Shown here in pieces: positions 17,388 to 25,857 of a stretch of DNA of 64,000 nt; positions within the stretch are counted from its first letter, which is position 1, and each line of letters opens with the position of its first letter. A program made the translations under genes and the position numbers. The notes under the pieces were generated by a model. It was not told the DNA's origin. It searched no databases and was given only the letters and a program-made list of their open reading frames with translations. The DNA is taken from the NCBI GenBank assembly GCA_002427745.1, contig DIYF01000187.1:1-64000 (forward strand), given 5' to 3'. The stretch is from Roseivirga sp. UBA6061 (GTDB lineage: Bacteria > Bacteroidota > Bacteroidia > Cytophagales > Cyclobacteriaceae).

Positions 17388-18830
17388 CTAGTTTCTGTTT
17401 ACTTCAGTTTTTGTGAAGATACCAGGATCCTCAGCCGGAGCATTGGAATTGGTATTCAACTCGTCATCTGAGTAAGGCATCCTTTCAGGGTGCTGAGTAG
17501 CGGTATTGGTGTTGAAAGGAAATGGCACTCCCAAAGACGGGTCAGATACTCTGATTCTTCTGGCATCATCGTAAGGCATAAAGGTACCAAATCCTGAGAT
17601 ATAGCGCTCCTCAATGATTTCCCTCAGCAGGGCATCAGAAGCAGAAATACCATCTGCGTTTTCCATGCCCCCATTGTCAAAATCAGCTGCCACATAGGCA
17701 TCGTATTGATGCGTCATACCACTGAAGTTGGCATTGAGTCCGCCACCACCGTTGAGCCAGGCTCTGTATTCGTTCAGGTGTTGTAGCGCACCGGCAAAGT
17801 TCCCTCCCCTGATGGTGGCTTCCGCCAAAGTGAGTTTGTTTTCCTGGTAGGTAACCAGGTTCTGTGGCTCAAACTGTTCAATGATTCCCAGGTTGTTGTC
17901 AGCCGAAGTTTCATCGATGGTATAGTAGCCAAGTCTGGCGGTCTCATCCGTTTTGGCATTGCCTCGGTAGACAGCGGTACTGTTATCCAGTAACTGGATC
18001 ATGTAGCTGTCGGCTGTACCGATATCACCCGTTCTGGCACCTGCCAGGATCTCCCAAAACAGATTTTTGTCTCCTGATGCTACGCTTGGGTCACCCCGGG
18101 GGATGTGTTGCATATTACCTGACGCATCAGCAATACCATTCTGAGCTGCCTGCAAGGCGGCCGGATAGTTTTTCATAAGCATGTAATAGCGTGCCTGGAG
18201 AGTGTTGGCAGCTGCCAGCCATTTAGCACCGTCTCCTCCGAAGTAAATGTCCTCGCTTATGGAAGCGTTGGGGGCAGCACTCAAATCAGAGATGGCATCG
18301 TCCAGCAGCGCAATCATAGCATTGAGTACAGTTACCTGTCCGTCAAAAGCCGGGTCTTCGATATCCCCTGCTATTTCAGAATAGGGTACATCACCGAAGA
18401 GTGAAGCAGCGGTACCAATGGCATGGGCTTCCACAACCTTCGTTATACCCTGCATCAGGTTATCATCCGGTAATCGCTCTCTGATAAACCTCAGATTGGG
18501 AACTACACCAATGTAGAAGCGACTCCATGTGCCTACTGATTCTGCTGTAGACAAGGAATAACCGTAGATATTGGAATAAAGCGAAGTAATTCCCACCAAC
18601 TGTCCGCTATACATACCTGAGATTCTGTTCAGGTGTCCTGCCTGACCACTGGTGTTGGCCAACAGGGCTCCTGTCAGGAACAATCTGGCTTCAATTTCCT
18701 CAGGAGTAATCTGATTGGGGTTATCGTTTACATCTTCCAAAATGTCCTGGCATGAGGAGATCAGGAAAAGGCCTGCGATAAGCGCGTATAAGTATTTTTT
18801 CATGACTTTCATTTTTTGAGATGTTTTCAT
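17388..18830 (-). CDS. SusD/RagB-like substrate-binding lipoprotein
   Basis: This protein of up to 480 residues is a SusD-like lipoprotein of the SusD/RagB-2 subtype. A lipobox with cysteine follows MKKYLYALIAGLFLISSC, so the functional start may be the internal ATG at 18803 rather than the ATG at 18830. Early residues read QDILEDVNDNPNQITPEE, a hallmark opening, and TPR-like helices with YYMLMKNYPAALQAAQ follow. The C-terminal part carries IIEERYISGFGTFMPYDDARRIR. It should sit on the outer face of the outer membrane as a lid on the SusC channel. The ATG at 18830 overlaps the susC stop (TAATG), so the two are coupled. Confidence 0.92.
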   Translation of the reverse strand: MKTSQKMKVMKKYLYALIAGLFLISSCQDILEDVNDNPNQITPEEIEARLFLTGALLANTSGQAGHLNRISGMYSGQLVGITSLYSNIYGYSLSTAESVGTWSRFYIGVVPNLRFIRERLPDDNLMQGITKVVEAHAIGTAASLFGDVPYSEIAGDIEDPAFDGQVTVLNAMIALLDDAISDLSAAPNASISEDIYFGGDGAKWLAAANTLQARYYMLMKNYPAALQAAQNGIADASGNMQHIPRGDPSVASGDKNLFWEILAGARTGDIGTADSYMIQLLDNSTAVYRGNAKTDETARLGYYTIDETSADNNLGIIEQFEPQNLVTYQENKLTLAEATIRGGNFAGALQHLNEYRAWLNGGGGLNANFSGMTHQYDAYVAADFDNGGMENADGISASDALLREIIEERYISGFGTFMPYDDARRIRVSDPSLGVPFPFNTNTATQHPERMPYSDDELNTNSNAPAEDPGIFTKTEVNRN

Positions 18831-21800
18831 TAGAAATTAACAAGTACAGAAAGTACATATGACCTTGTGCTGGGGTTGGTGAAGTATTCCAGTCCCAAAC
18901 CATTACCAACACCTGTCTGATTTACTTCAGGGTCAATACCGGGAATACCATCCCAGAGGAAGAGGTTTCTACCCGTAGCTGTCACAATGATAGAGCTCAG
19001 TTTGGTCTTTTCTCTGAATGAAGGAGAATCAAAGGTATATCCTAAAGAGAGTTCTCTCAGCCTGGTAAAGGTGGCATCATACACTGCGAAGTTGTAAGCC
19101 TGGTTATCACCAAAGCCCCCGCCAATACCTGTTCTGTACCATGATTCATCCAGTAAAACATTACCGGCCCCGAAGTCTCTTACATTTCCACGTACTGTAG
19201 TACCGGCAGGAATCACATCGCCAGCGTAATTGGTCAGTGCTTCCGTGGTGACAAACCTGTTAGCCGTTTCCAGTGTAGTGCCAAATCTGTTGAGTACCCA
19301 AAGCGATCTTGGAGAGAAAGTGCCACCTTCAGAATGCTCTACGAGTACGTTCAACCTGAATTTTTTCCAGGTAACTTCAGCACCGAGTCCACCACGCCAA
19401 TCCGGGTTAGGATCACCGAGTACAATCGGGCTTGGTGTCAGCTGAGGGAAACCATTGGCATCCAGGATAAATTCTCCATTGGCATTGGTTTGAGAACCTG
19501 TTCCGTAAAGGACGCCCAATGGCTGTCCTACAATGGCCCTGGAGCTTACAGAACCTCCTGAAAGGTCGATGGTTTCTGTACCGCGTAAGTCCGTTACCAG
19601 GTTTTCGTTAGTCGCCCAGTTACCATAGAAGTTGACGTTCCAGTTTCCGTCAGAAAGCACATCATAGCCGAAATCCATTTCAAAACCTTTGTTTTCCATA
19701 GAAGCAGCATTCAGAATCTGAGTATCGAAACCTGAAGAAGGCGTGAGGTCTACAGGAATGATGATACCGGTAATACTGTTGTTATAGTAAGTGAAGGTCA
19801 GATTCAGTCTGTCTTCGAAGAATCTCAGATCAGCACCGATTTCCCACTCTTCCTTGATCTCAGGCTCGAGGAGTGGGTTACCTTTGTCATCATCCAATCT
19901 AAAACCACCACCGAAGAGGGCGATATCCAGCGGATCACTGTAGGTAGAATAAGAGAAGCCACCTTCTGCCAGTGTCTGGAATCTGTGAGCAGGAGCGGCT
20001 ACCCCCACACGACCCCATGAGGCTCTTAACTTACCAAACGAAAGTATGGTCGAGTTACCAAAAGAAGGGAGCTTGGTGAACTGCCAGGCAACATCCGTGG
20101 CAGGGTAAGTAAAGTTACCTTTTACCGTAGAAGAAGCTTCAATGGCACCGGATACATTCACGTACAACTGGTCGAATAAATCAAAATTCAACTGAGCATA
20201 ACCTCTGTTGGATTTGATCTTTGTATTGGAATTGCTGATAGTAGAGTTTTCAGCAGCTGTGTTCAGGTCGGTAGTTGGTTTTCTGGCATTTACCAGGAAG
20301 CCGACAATATCAGTACTGTTACCTCTCAGTTTTCTGTCGTTCAGGTTCCAGCCAACGGTAGCATTCAACCCGATGTCGTCTGTTAGAGAAAAACGACCTG
20401 TCACAATAGCATCAAAGTTGATTTCCTGTCTGCCGAGTACATCCTCTGCAAACTGCCCGTTGGCACGGCTGCCGGCAGAACCAATGGGGAAGAAGTAGGT
20501 ACGCTTATCGTCATAGCCATCAAGTCCCCCTCTGAGCTTTACAGACAGAAAGTCTACCGGCTCAATATCTATAGAAGCAGAGAACAGGTAGCGGTTTACG
20601 GTACTTGTGGCATCCTGCTCATAAACAGTCCATAAGGGGTTATTGTAAATCGGGTTGGTAGCATTGCCCAGGTATCTTCGATATGAGCGGTGTCTGAGCG
20701 GGAAAGACTCACCACTGGCACTTACGTAGGTACCCAGGTAATCTCTGGAATCGAAATCTGGTGGTGTTCTCAAAAGACCCAAAAGCAGACCGGCTGTGTT
20801 AGAGCTTTGCTGGATTCTGTTGGAGAAAGTACGGGTAAAGCTACCCTTTGACTCCATAGACAACCAGTCGTTGAAGAAGGTACGGTTGTTCAACCTCACA
20901 TTCGTTCTGTCATAGTTACTCTCCTTGATGATACCTTCCTGATCCAGTCGGCTCAGACTAAAGAAATAGGACGATTTTTCATTGCCGCTACTGATAGTAA
21001 GATCATGTTGCTGGAAACCACCCGTTTGAAAAACGGCATCCCAGTTTTCGTCTACAAAGGTGCCTCTTGAGTTTTTGGTAAGGATAGGTCGGTATTCTGT
21101 ACCATCCTGTGCTATGAAAACGCCACCATTGGGGTCTACCTCATCGGCTCCGCCATTTCTATCGGGAATGTAATCACCCCAGGCTTCTGCTCTGGTAGGG
21201 TTGTAAGCACCTGATCTTCCCTGCCCCCAAACATTCTGCAGTTCATATCGCTGGTTTACTTCGTCAAAGGAAGTGGTAAACTTATAACTGATCTTAGGCT
21301 TACCTGCCTGACCGTTTTTGGTAGTGATCACGATTACCCCATTGGCGGCTCTGGACCCCCAGAGTGCAGCTGCCGAGGCCCCTTTCAGAATCTGTACAGA
21401 CTCTATGTCATTCGGGTTGATGTCGTTAATCCTGGATTGCTGGGAAACACCTCCGGTTCTACCACCTGTGGCGTTGTTACCACCACCATACTGCGTATTG
21501 TTAGAGATAGGAATACCATCTACAATGATCAATGGGCTGGAGGTACCGGTAATACTGTTGGCGCCCCGGATCTTAATGGTCGACCCTGCTCCCGGATCAC
21601 CATTGGATCGGTTGATCTGAACATTAGAAGCTTTGGCACCTAACGAATTGAGTAGTGTGGCTTCCCCGGAACGGGTAACATCTGCTGCCTTAACAGTAGA
21701 GGCGGTAGACCCCAGTTCGTCTTTTCTTTGGGTCAGACCCAGTGCGGTTACTACTACTTCTTCCAGCAGGGTGGCATCTTCCTGCATGGTAATATTAATC

Positions 21801-22069
21801 ACCGTTTGATTACCTACTGTTCGCTCTACGGCCTGATAGCCGATAAAAGTGAATACCAGTACAGCGGAACTGTTGGCAACAGTAACTGAGTAAGAGCCAT
21901 CACCCTGGGAAATGGCCCCGTTTGTCGTGTTTTTTTCTCTAACGGAGACTCCGACCATGGTCTCTCCATTAGCATCTCTTATGACTCCCGTAACGGTTTG
22001 TTGAGCAAACAAACCGGAACCGGAAAGTAGTAAGAGCATGAGAATTTTAATCCGTAAATTTTTCATCAT
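18830..22069 (-). CDS. SusC/RagA TonB-linked outer-membrane transporter
   Basis: This 1079-residue protein has a signal peptide (1-23, LFAQQ), an N-terminal carboxypeptidase-regulatory-like domain (about 24-100, with GVIRDANGETMVGVSV), a TonB box-like LLEEVVVTALGL, a plug domain (about 110-240, with IKIRGANSITGTSSPLIIVDG) and a long beta-barrel ending in LSVLVNF with a terminal phenylalanine. It imports a ligand, captured by the SusD partner, using TonB energy. The operon encodes no glycoside hydrolase; the SGNH hydrolase downstream and the peptidases in the divergent operon point to a peptide, acylated amino acid or other non-glycan substrate. The divergent AraC gene at 22576 is a probable regulator. 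Confidence 0.96.
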   Translation of the reverse strand: MMKNLRIKILMLLLLSGSGLFAQQTVTGVIRDANGETMVGVSVREKNTTNGAISQGDGSYSVTVANSSAVLVFTFIGYQAVERTVGNQTVINITMQEDATLLEEVVVTALGLTQRKDELGSTASTVKAADVTRSGEATLLNSLGAKASNVQINRSNGDPGAGSTIKIRGANSITGTSSPLIIVDGIPISNNTQYGGGNNATGGRTGGVSQQSRINDINPNDIESVQILKGASAAALWGSRAANGVIVITTKNGQAGKPKISYKFTTSFDEVNQRYELQNVWGQGRSGAYNPTRAEAWGDYIPDRNGGADEVDPNGGVFIAQDGTEYRPILTKNSRGTFVDENWDAVFQTGGFQQHDLTISSGNEKSSYFFSLSRLDQEGIIKESNYDRTNVRLNNRTFFNDWLSMESKGSFTRTFSNRIQQSSNTAGLLLGLLRTPPDFDSRDYLGTYVSASGESFPLRHRSYRRYLGNATNPIYNNPLWTVYEQDATSTVNRYLFSASIDIEPVDFLSVKLRGGLDGYDDKRTYFFPIGSAGSRANGQFAEDVLGRQEINFDAIVTGRFSLTDDIGLNATVGWNLNDRKLRGNSTDIVGFLVNARKPTTDLNTAAENSTISNSNTKIKSNRGYAQLNFDLFDQLYVNVSGAIEASSTVKGNFTYPATDVAWQFTKLPSFGNSTILSFGKLRASWGRVGVAAPAHRFQTLAEGGFSYSTYSDPLDIALFGGGFRLDDDKGNPLLEPEIKEEWEIGADLRFFEDRLNLTFTYYNNSITGIIIPVDLTPSSGFDTQILNAASMENKGFEMDFGYDVLSDGNWNVNFYGNWATNENLVTDLRGTETIDLSGGSVSSRAIVGQPLGVLYGTGSQTNANGEFILDANGFPQLTPSPIVLGDPNPDWRGGLGAEVTWKKFRLNVLVEHSEGGTFSPRSLWVLNRFGTTLETANRFVTTEALTNYAGDVIPAGTTVRGNVRDFGAGNVLLDESWYRTGIGGGFGDNQAYNFAVYDATFTRLRELSLGYTFDSPSFREKTKLSSIIVTATGRNLFLWDGIPGIDPEVNQTGVGNGLGLEYFTNPSTRSYVLSVLVNF

Positions 22070-22575
22070 ACTTAAATTTCCATTATGGTTTTAGCGAAAA
22101 AATCCATTGCTTAATCTTTAAAGATTGAGCAAATCATATAGTAAGGCTGTGCAGATTCTGCTATTTCGCTCGGTTGCAGACTTGTCTAGCAGTTGTTCTG
22201 ATAGGAGTTTTTTTGACCGGCTTATTTACAAGTTTGGGATTGTAAATATCGCTTCCGCCTAAAAAGTAGCCTTTGTTGTTTTCAGAATATAAGTCTGAAA
22301 TTCTGAATATTGCTGAAATTATATTCTTTAATTTCAGTGTTTATCAAATTTTAATATTTGTTTTTGTAGTTTTGCCTGAGAAGTGAGCCAATGAGCGATT
22401 TTGTGTAGTGAGTTTGTCTTTGGAAGAAAACCTGTGGTTTTTTGCCCGGAGACAGAGCCTCATACTGAGGAGGTAAGGCATCGGGAAGTACTCTGAGTTG
22501 GAGCTTTCATTGATGTCGGGTTTCCTTGTCATGCAGAAATGACCTGAGCGGCTTGATTCCGATAACCATCAACTT
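22070..22575. other. 506-bp divergent intergenic region, SusC/AraC
   Basis: This region separates the susC operon (minus) from the AraC gene (plus) and should hold both promoters. It contains the palindrome at 22109-22130, AT-rich repeats of TCAGAATAT and TCTGAA around 22281-22345, and a TAGTTTTG at 22367-22374 that fits a plus-strand -7 element, though no good -33 lies at the right distance. The only open frame (minus strand, 62 codons) has no recognisable features and I do not call it a gene. Confidence 0.4.
22109..22130. promoter_or_regulatory. 22-bp near-perfect palindrome upstream of susC
   Basis: GCTTAATCTTT is followed directly by AAAGATTGAGC, a palindrome with one mismatch. It lies 40-61 bases upstream of the susC start, where a repressor or activator dimer could control the SusCD operon. 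The binding protein is unknown; the divergent AraC protein is a candidate. Confidence 0.4.
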
Positions 22576-23502
22576 TTGGAAAACAAGTGCCCATATTGTA
22601 ATAATCTGCTGACGGCTTTTGAACACAATAACTATTGTTCGCAGACCAATCAGGTGGGAGAACGGGATTCCGGTAATGCGTTCTTCATCCGGTCTAATAA
22701 GCTCAATTCAGGCAAGCATACCTCACGTTTTACACTTCGGGCAGTTCTGAATGGTTATCAATACCACAAAGTGGGGAATGCAGACTGCGTGCTTAAGCAA
22801 GACAATTACCTGATCGTAAACAAGGGTCAGACCTACTACAGTGAGATCGATTCCCAGGAGAATACTGAAGCCATTATTGTGGCTTTCGGAGACAATGAGA
22901 TCAATGATGTACTGGATAATACCATAAAATCGGGAGATCTGCTTATCGATAACATTCTCAAAGATTATAGTGATGAACTGAGCATCTTCGAAACGGCCTA
23001 TGACAATGATCCGGGAATCAACGCAGCCCTGACTCAAATGAAGAAAGCCATTTTAAACAAAGCAGATGGTGCCATGGCCTATCAGGAGCTCACTTACGAT
23101 CTCCTGGAGAAAATTGTCAGAAATCATTTTTCTACACTGGCTGAGGTAGATAAGATCAAGTCGATCAAGAAATCAACCAAGGTAGAGCTCTATAAGCGTA
23201 TCAGCCTGGCCAGAGATTTTATGAGTGCCAACCTGGCCTCTAAACTAAGCATTGACGAGGTGAGCGAGGTGGCGGCCCTTTCTCCTTATCATTTCTTCAG
23301 AACATTTAAGGAGTTTTATCAACTCACACCTTTGGAGTTTCTTACCAGAGAAAGATTAAAGTATGCTTCCTACCTGCTAAAAACCACGGATTTACCCGTT
23401 TCAAGCATCGCCTCTGATGTAGGCTTCGAGAGTCACAGTTCATTTACACGCCTGTTCAGGCGGAATTATCAAACAAGCCCTACAGCCCTTCGTGCTTCGT
23501 AA
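22576..23502 (+). CDS. AraC-family regulator with N-terminal Cys/His cluster
   Basis: This 308-residue protein has an AraC DNA-binding domain at about 210-306 (LSIDEVSEVAALSPYHFFRTF; IASDVGFESHSSFTRLFRR). Residues 30-150 look like a cupin ligand-binding domain. The N-terminus reads MENKCPYCNNLLT then HNNYC, giving a CxxC with a later His and Cys, a possible small zinc ribbon rarely seen in AraC proteins. No ATG exists between the upstream stop at 22540 and the first recognisable residues, so translation appears to begin at the TTG at 22576. It is divergent from susCD and immediately precedes the peptide-catabolism genes, and probably controls both arms. Confidence 0.87.
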   Translation: MENKCPYCNNLLTAFEHNNYCSQTNQVGERDSGNAFFIRSNKLNSGKHTSRFTLRAVLNGYQYHKVGNADCVLKQDNYLIVNKGQTYYSEIDSQENTEAIIVAFGDNEINDVLDNTIKSGDLLIDNILKDYSDELSIFETAYDNDPGINAALTQMKKAILNKADGAMAYQELTYDLLEKIVRNHFSTLAEVDKIKSIKKSTKVELYKRISLARDFMSANLASKLSIDEVSEVAALSPYHFFRTFKEFYQLTPLEFLTRERLKYASYLLKTTDLPVSSIASDVGFESHSSFTRLFRRNYQTSPTALRAS

Positions 23503-23592
23503 ATGAGCAGGATCGGCATAGTCCTATCCGTTACGCTCCTCTACTTTTCGAATATTCTGATCCGGATGAGCCGGAGCATAACAAAGGACAGT

Positions 23593-24588
23593 ATGAACAA
23601 AATCAAAGTAGTACAGATAGGAATGGGCCCCCTCGGGATAAAAATCGGGCAATTCATCTCTCAAAGAAACAGCCTTGAAACCGTAGGGGCGGTAGACAAG
23701 AATCCCGAACTGATCGGTAAGCGACTGGCGGACCTCCACGAGGATTTGAGCGATGCGGTGAGTATCAGCGAAAACCTGACGGAAGTTTTGGATGAAGTGA
23801 GGCCAGATGTGGCCGTATTGACCACCGTGTCGGATATGGAGCGAATTACCCCTCAGATAGAGGAGATTGTGAAGGCGGGTATTCCGGTAGTCTCCACCTG
23901 CGAAGAGCTGAGCTATCCCTGGGACTGCGCCCCTGAGTTGTCAGCACGTATTGATAAGCTGGCGATTGAGATGAACACAGCTGTGGTAGGTACTGGTGTC
24001 AACCCCGGGTTCCTGATGGATTCCCTGCCGGCATTTCTTACCTCCGTCTGTCAGCATGTAGAAAAGGTAACAATCAACCGATACCAGAATGCAGCCTACA
24101 GAAGAGGTCCCTTTCAGCGAAAGATAGGTGCCGGCTTGAGTCTTGATGCCTTTGAACAAAGAAAAACAGAGGGAACCCTCCGGCATGTGGGGCTGACAGA
24201 ATCCATGCAATTTGTGGCGGCTAAACTTGGCTGGAAGCTTGATGCCACGGAGGATGTGATTGCTCCGGTAGTGGCTTCAGAAGATGTACATACCGAAAGC
24301 ATGGACATCAAAAAAGGAGATGCGATGGGCGTGTGCCAGGTAGGAAAAGGCTGGTTGAACGGAGAAGAGAAAATCACGCTGACTTTTCAGGCAGCTGTAG
24401 GAGAGCCCGAGTCATATGATGAGGTAATCATTCAGGGAACTCCGAATATCAAATCGAGAATAGACGGAGGCGTTAACGGAGATGTGGCTACCTGTGCGAT
24501 CACGATCAACAGCATCGCCAGAATTCTGGAAGCAAAGCCGGGCCTGAGAACTATGGGAGATATTCCCCTGACGAGCTATTTCGAATAA
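23593..24588 (+). CDS. 2,4-diaminopentanoate dehydrogenase-like NAD(P) oxidoreductase
   Basis: I place the start at 23593, where AAAGGA lies about 7 bases upstream of ATG and the protein opens with IKVVQIGMGPLGIKIG, a GxGxxG Rossmann motif. A longer frame from 23503 would add a hydrophobic stretch without homology. The protein of about 331 residues has a dihydrodipicolinate-reductase-like N-terminal domain and STCEELSYPW and VGTGVNPGFLMDSLP motifs seen in 2,4-diaminopentanoate dehydrogenase. That enzyme deaminates a 2,4-diamino acid in ornithine fermentation; here, among peptidase genes and without the other fermentation genes, a related amino-acid or imine oxidoreductase is as likely. Confidence 0.8.
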   Translation: MNKIKVVQIGMGPLGIKIGQFISQRNSLETVGAVDKNPELIGKRLADLHEDLSDAVSISENLTEVLDEVRPDVAVLTTVSDMERITPQIEEIVKAGIPVVSTCEELSYPWDCAPELSARIDKLAIEMNTAVVGTGVNPGFLMDSLPAFLTSVCQHVEKVTINRYQNAAYRRGPFQRKIGAGLSLDAFEQRKTEGTLRHVGLTESMQFVAAKLGWKLDATEDVIAPVVASEDVHTESMDIKKGDAMGVCQVGKGWLNGEEKITLTFQAAVGEPESYDEVIIQGTPNIKSRIDGGVNGDVATCAITINSIARILEAKPGLRTMGDIPLTSYFE

Positions 24589-24603
24589 GCAAAGAATTCT
24601 GTT

Positions 24604-25857
24604 ATGCCGTCCTTCAAAAAGACCTCTGCTCTCTTTCTGTTAGTTCTGCTATTATGGGCCTGTAGTAATCAGCCTGAGATACCACAGGCCTCGACTTACG
24701 ACTTCCCTACTCCCGTGGATACGGGAAACAAAGCTGTTGAGGAACAGGTAAAGCAGATGTATGACTTGGGGGAGGGTGTTTACATCACGAATGATTTTCC
24801 GGGAGCCCGGCTCAACGAGATAAAAAGAGTGAATGATACGCTACTGGAGGCTCGGGTTGCTGCAGAGAACTATCCGGTCAACAACAGCCCCTGGTATGCA
24901 TTCAAGGTCTGGGCTGATAGTGAACAGGAGGTTTATCTCAAAATGAATTATCAAGAAGCCAGGCACCGTTACCCTCCGAAGTTGAGTAGTAATGGAAAGG
25001 TCTGGAGAGAGATCGATGATCATCGGGTTGTTGTTGAAGAGGAAGGGGGCAGTGCTGTGATCAGGCTGCCACTTTCTTCTGATACTTTATGGGTATCGGC
25101 CCAGGAGATTTACGATACCAAAAGAGTGCGTGACTGGGCGGAAGCATTTGCCGACCATCCTGATGTTCGTCTGTCCTCTGCAGGAAAAAGCGCACAGGGG
25201 CGAGATCTGATTTTCCTGGATGTTAACAAGGGTAAGTCTGGAAAAAAGGACATCATCGTCATTCTCAGCCGGCAGCACCCTCCGGAAGTAACCGGTTTCT
25301 TTGCCATGCAGGCATTTGTAGAGCGGATGATGGAAAGTTCACAACTGGAGAGTTTTTTAAGCAGGTACCGTGTCATTATCTATCCGCTGCTCAACCCTGA
25401 CGGGGTGGATATGGGCCACTGGCGCCATAATGCGAACGGTGTGGACCTGAACAGGGACTGGGCTTACTATCGTCAGCCTGAAACGCGGGCAATCGCCAAT
25501 CATATTGTCAGAATGCAGCATGAAACAGGAGGTAAGGTCTTGCTGGGGCTGGACTTCCATTCTACTTACCATGATGTTTTCTATACCCAGGACAAGTCCA
25601 TTCAGAAAACGCCTACCACGCCCTGGTTCAGAGAGCAGTGGTTTGAAGCCCTGGAAACCCGATTGCCAGGGTACAAAGTCAACGAAAAGCCGAAGGGGCT
25701 GGCTACCCCGGTAACCAAAGGCTGGTTTTATGCTCAGTTTGGAGCAGAGGGCATGACTTACGAAATTGGTGATCGAACCCCGCGTGATACCATTGATCTG
25801 ATCGGAAAAATCACTTCCGAGGAGATGATCAGGATATTGCTTGAAAACCGGAAATGA
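24604..25857 (+). CDS. M14-family zinc carboxypeptidase, lipoprotein
   Basis: This 417-residue protein has a lipoprotein signal (LLLLWACSN) and a carbohydrate-binding-like N-terminal beta region (about 30-165), followed by an M14 catalytic domain. Zinc ligands are H225 and E228 in RQHPPEVTG and H319 in LDFHSTYH; the catalytic glutamate is probably E387 in MTYEIGDRTP. It resembles the cytosolic-carboxypeptidase-like M14 group by its N-terminal domain. It should cleave C-terminal residues from peptides in the periplasm or at the cell surface. It begins 15 bases after the oxidoreductase gene and its stop overlaps the next start by 4 bases. Confidence 0.88.
   Translation: MPSFKKTSALFLLVLLLWACSNQPEIPQASTYDFPTPVDTGNKAVEEQVKQMYDLGEGVYITNDFPGARLNEIKRVNDTLLEARVAAENYPVNNSPWYAFKVWADSEQEVYLKMNYQEARHRYPPKLSSNGKVWREIDDHRVVVEEEGGSAVIRLPLSSDTLWVSAQEIYDTKRVRDWAEAFADHPDVRLSSAGKSAQGRDLIFLDVNKGKSGKKDIIVILSRQHPPEVTGFFAMQAFVERMMESSQLESFLSRYRVIIYPLLNPDGVDMGHWRHNANGVDLNRDWAYYRQPETRAIANHIVRMQHETGGKVLLGLDFHSTYHDVFYTQDKSIQKTPTTPWFREQWFEALETRLPGYKVNEKPKGLATPVTKGWFYAQFGAEGMTYEIGDRTPRDTIDLIGKITSEEMIRILLENRK

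Noticed and set aside
22344..22532. A 62-codon minus-strand frame in the susC/AraC gap
   Set aside because: It has no hydrophobic segment, no recognisable motif, and lies where promoters are expected.
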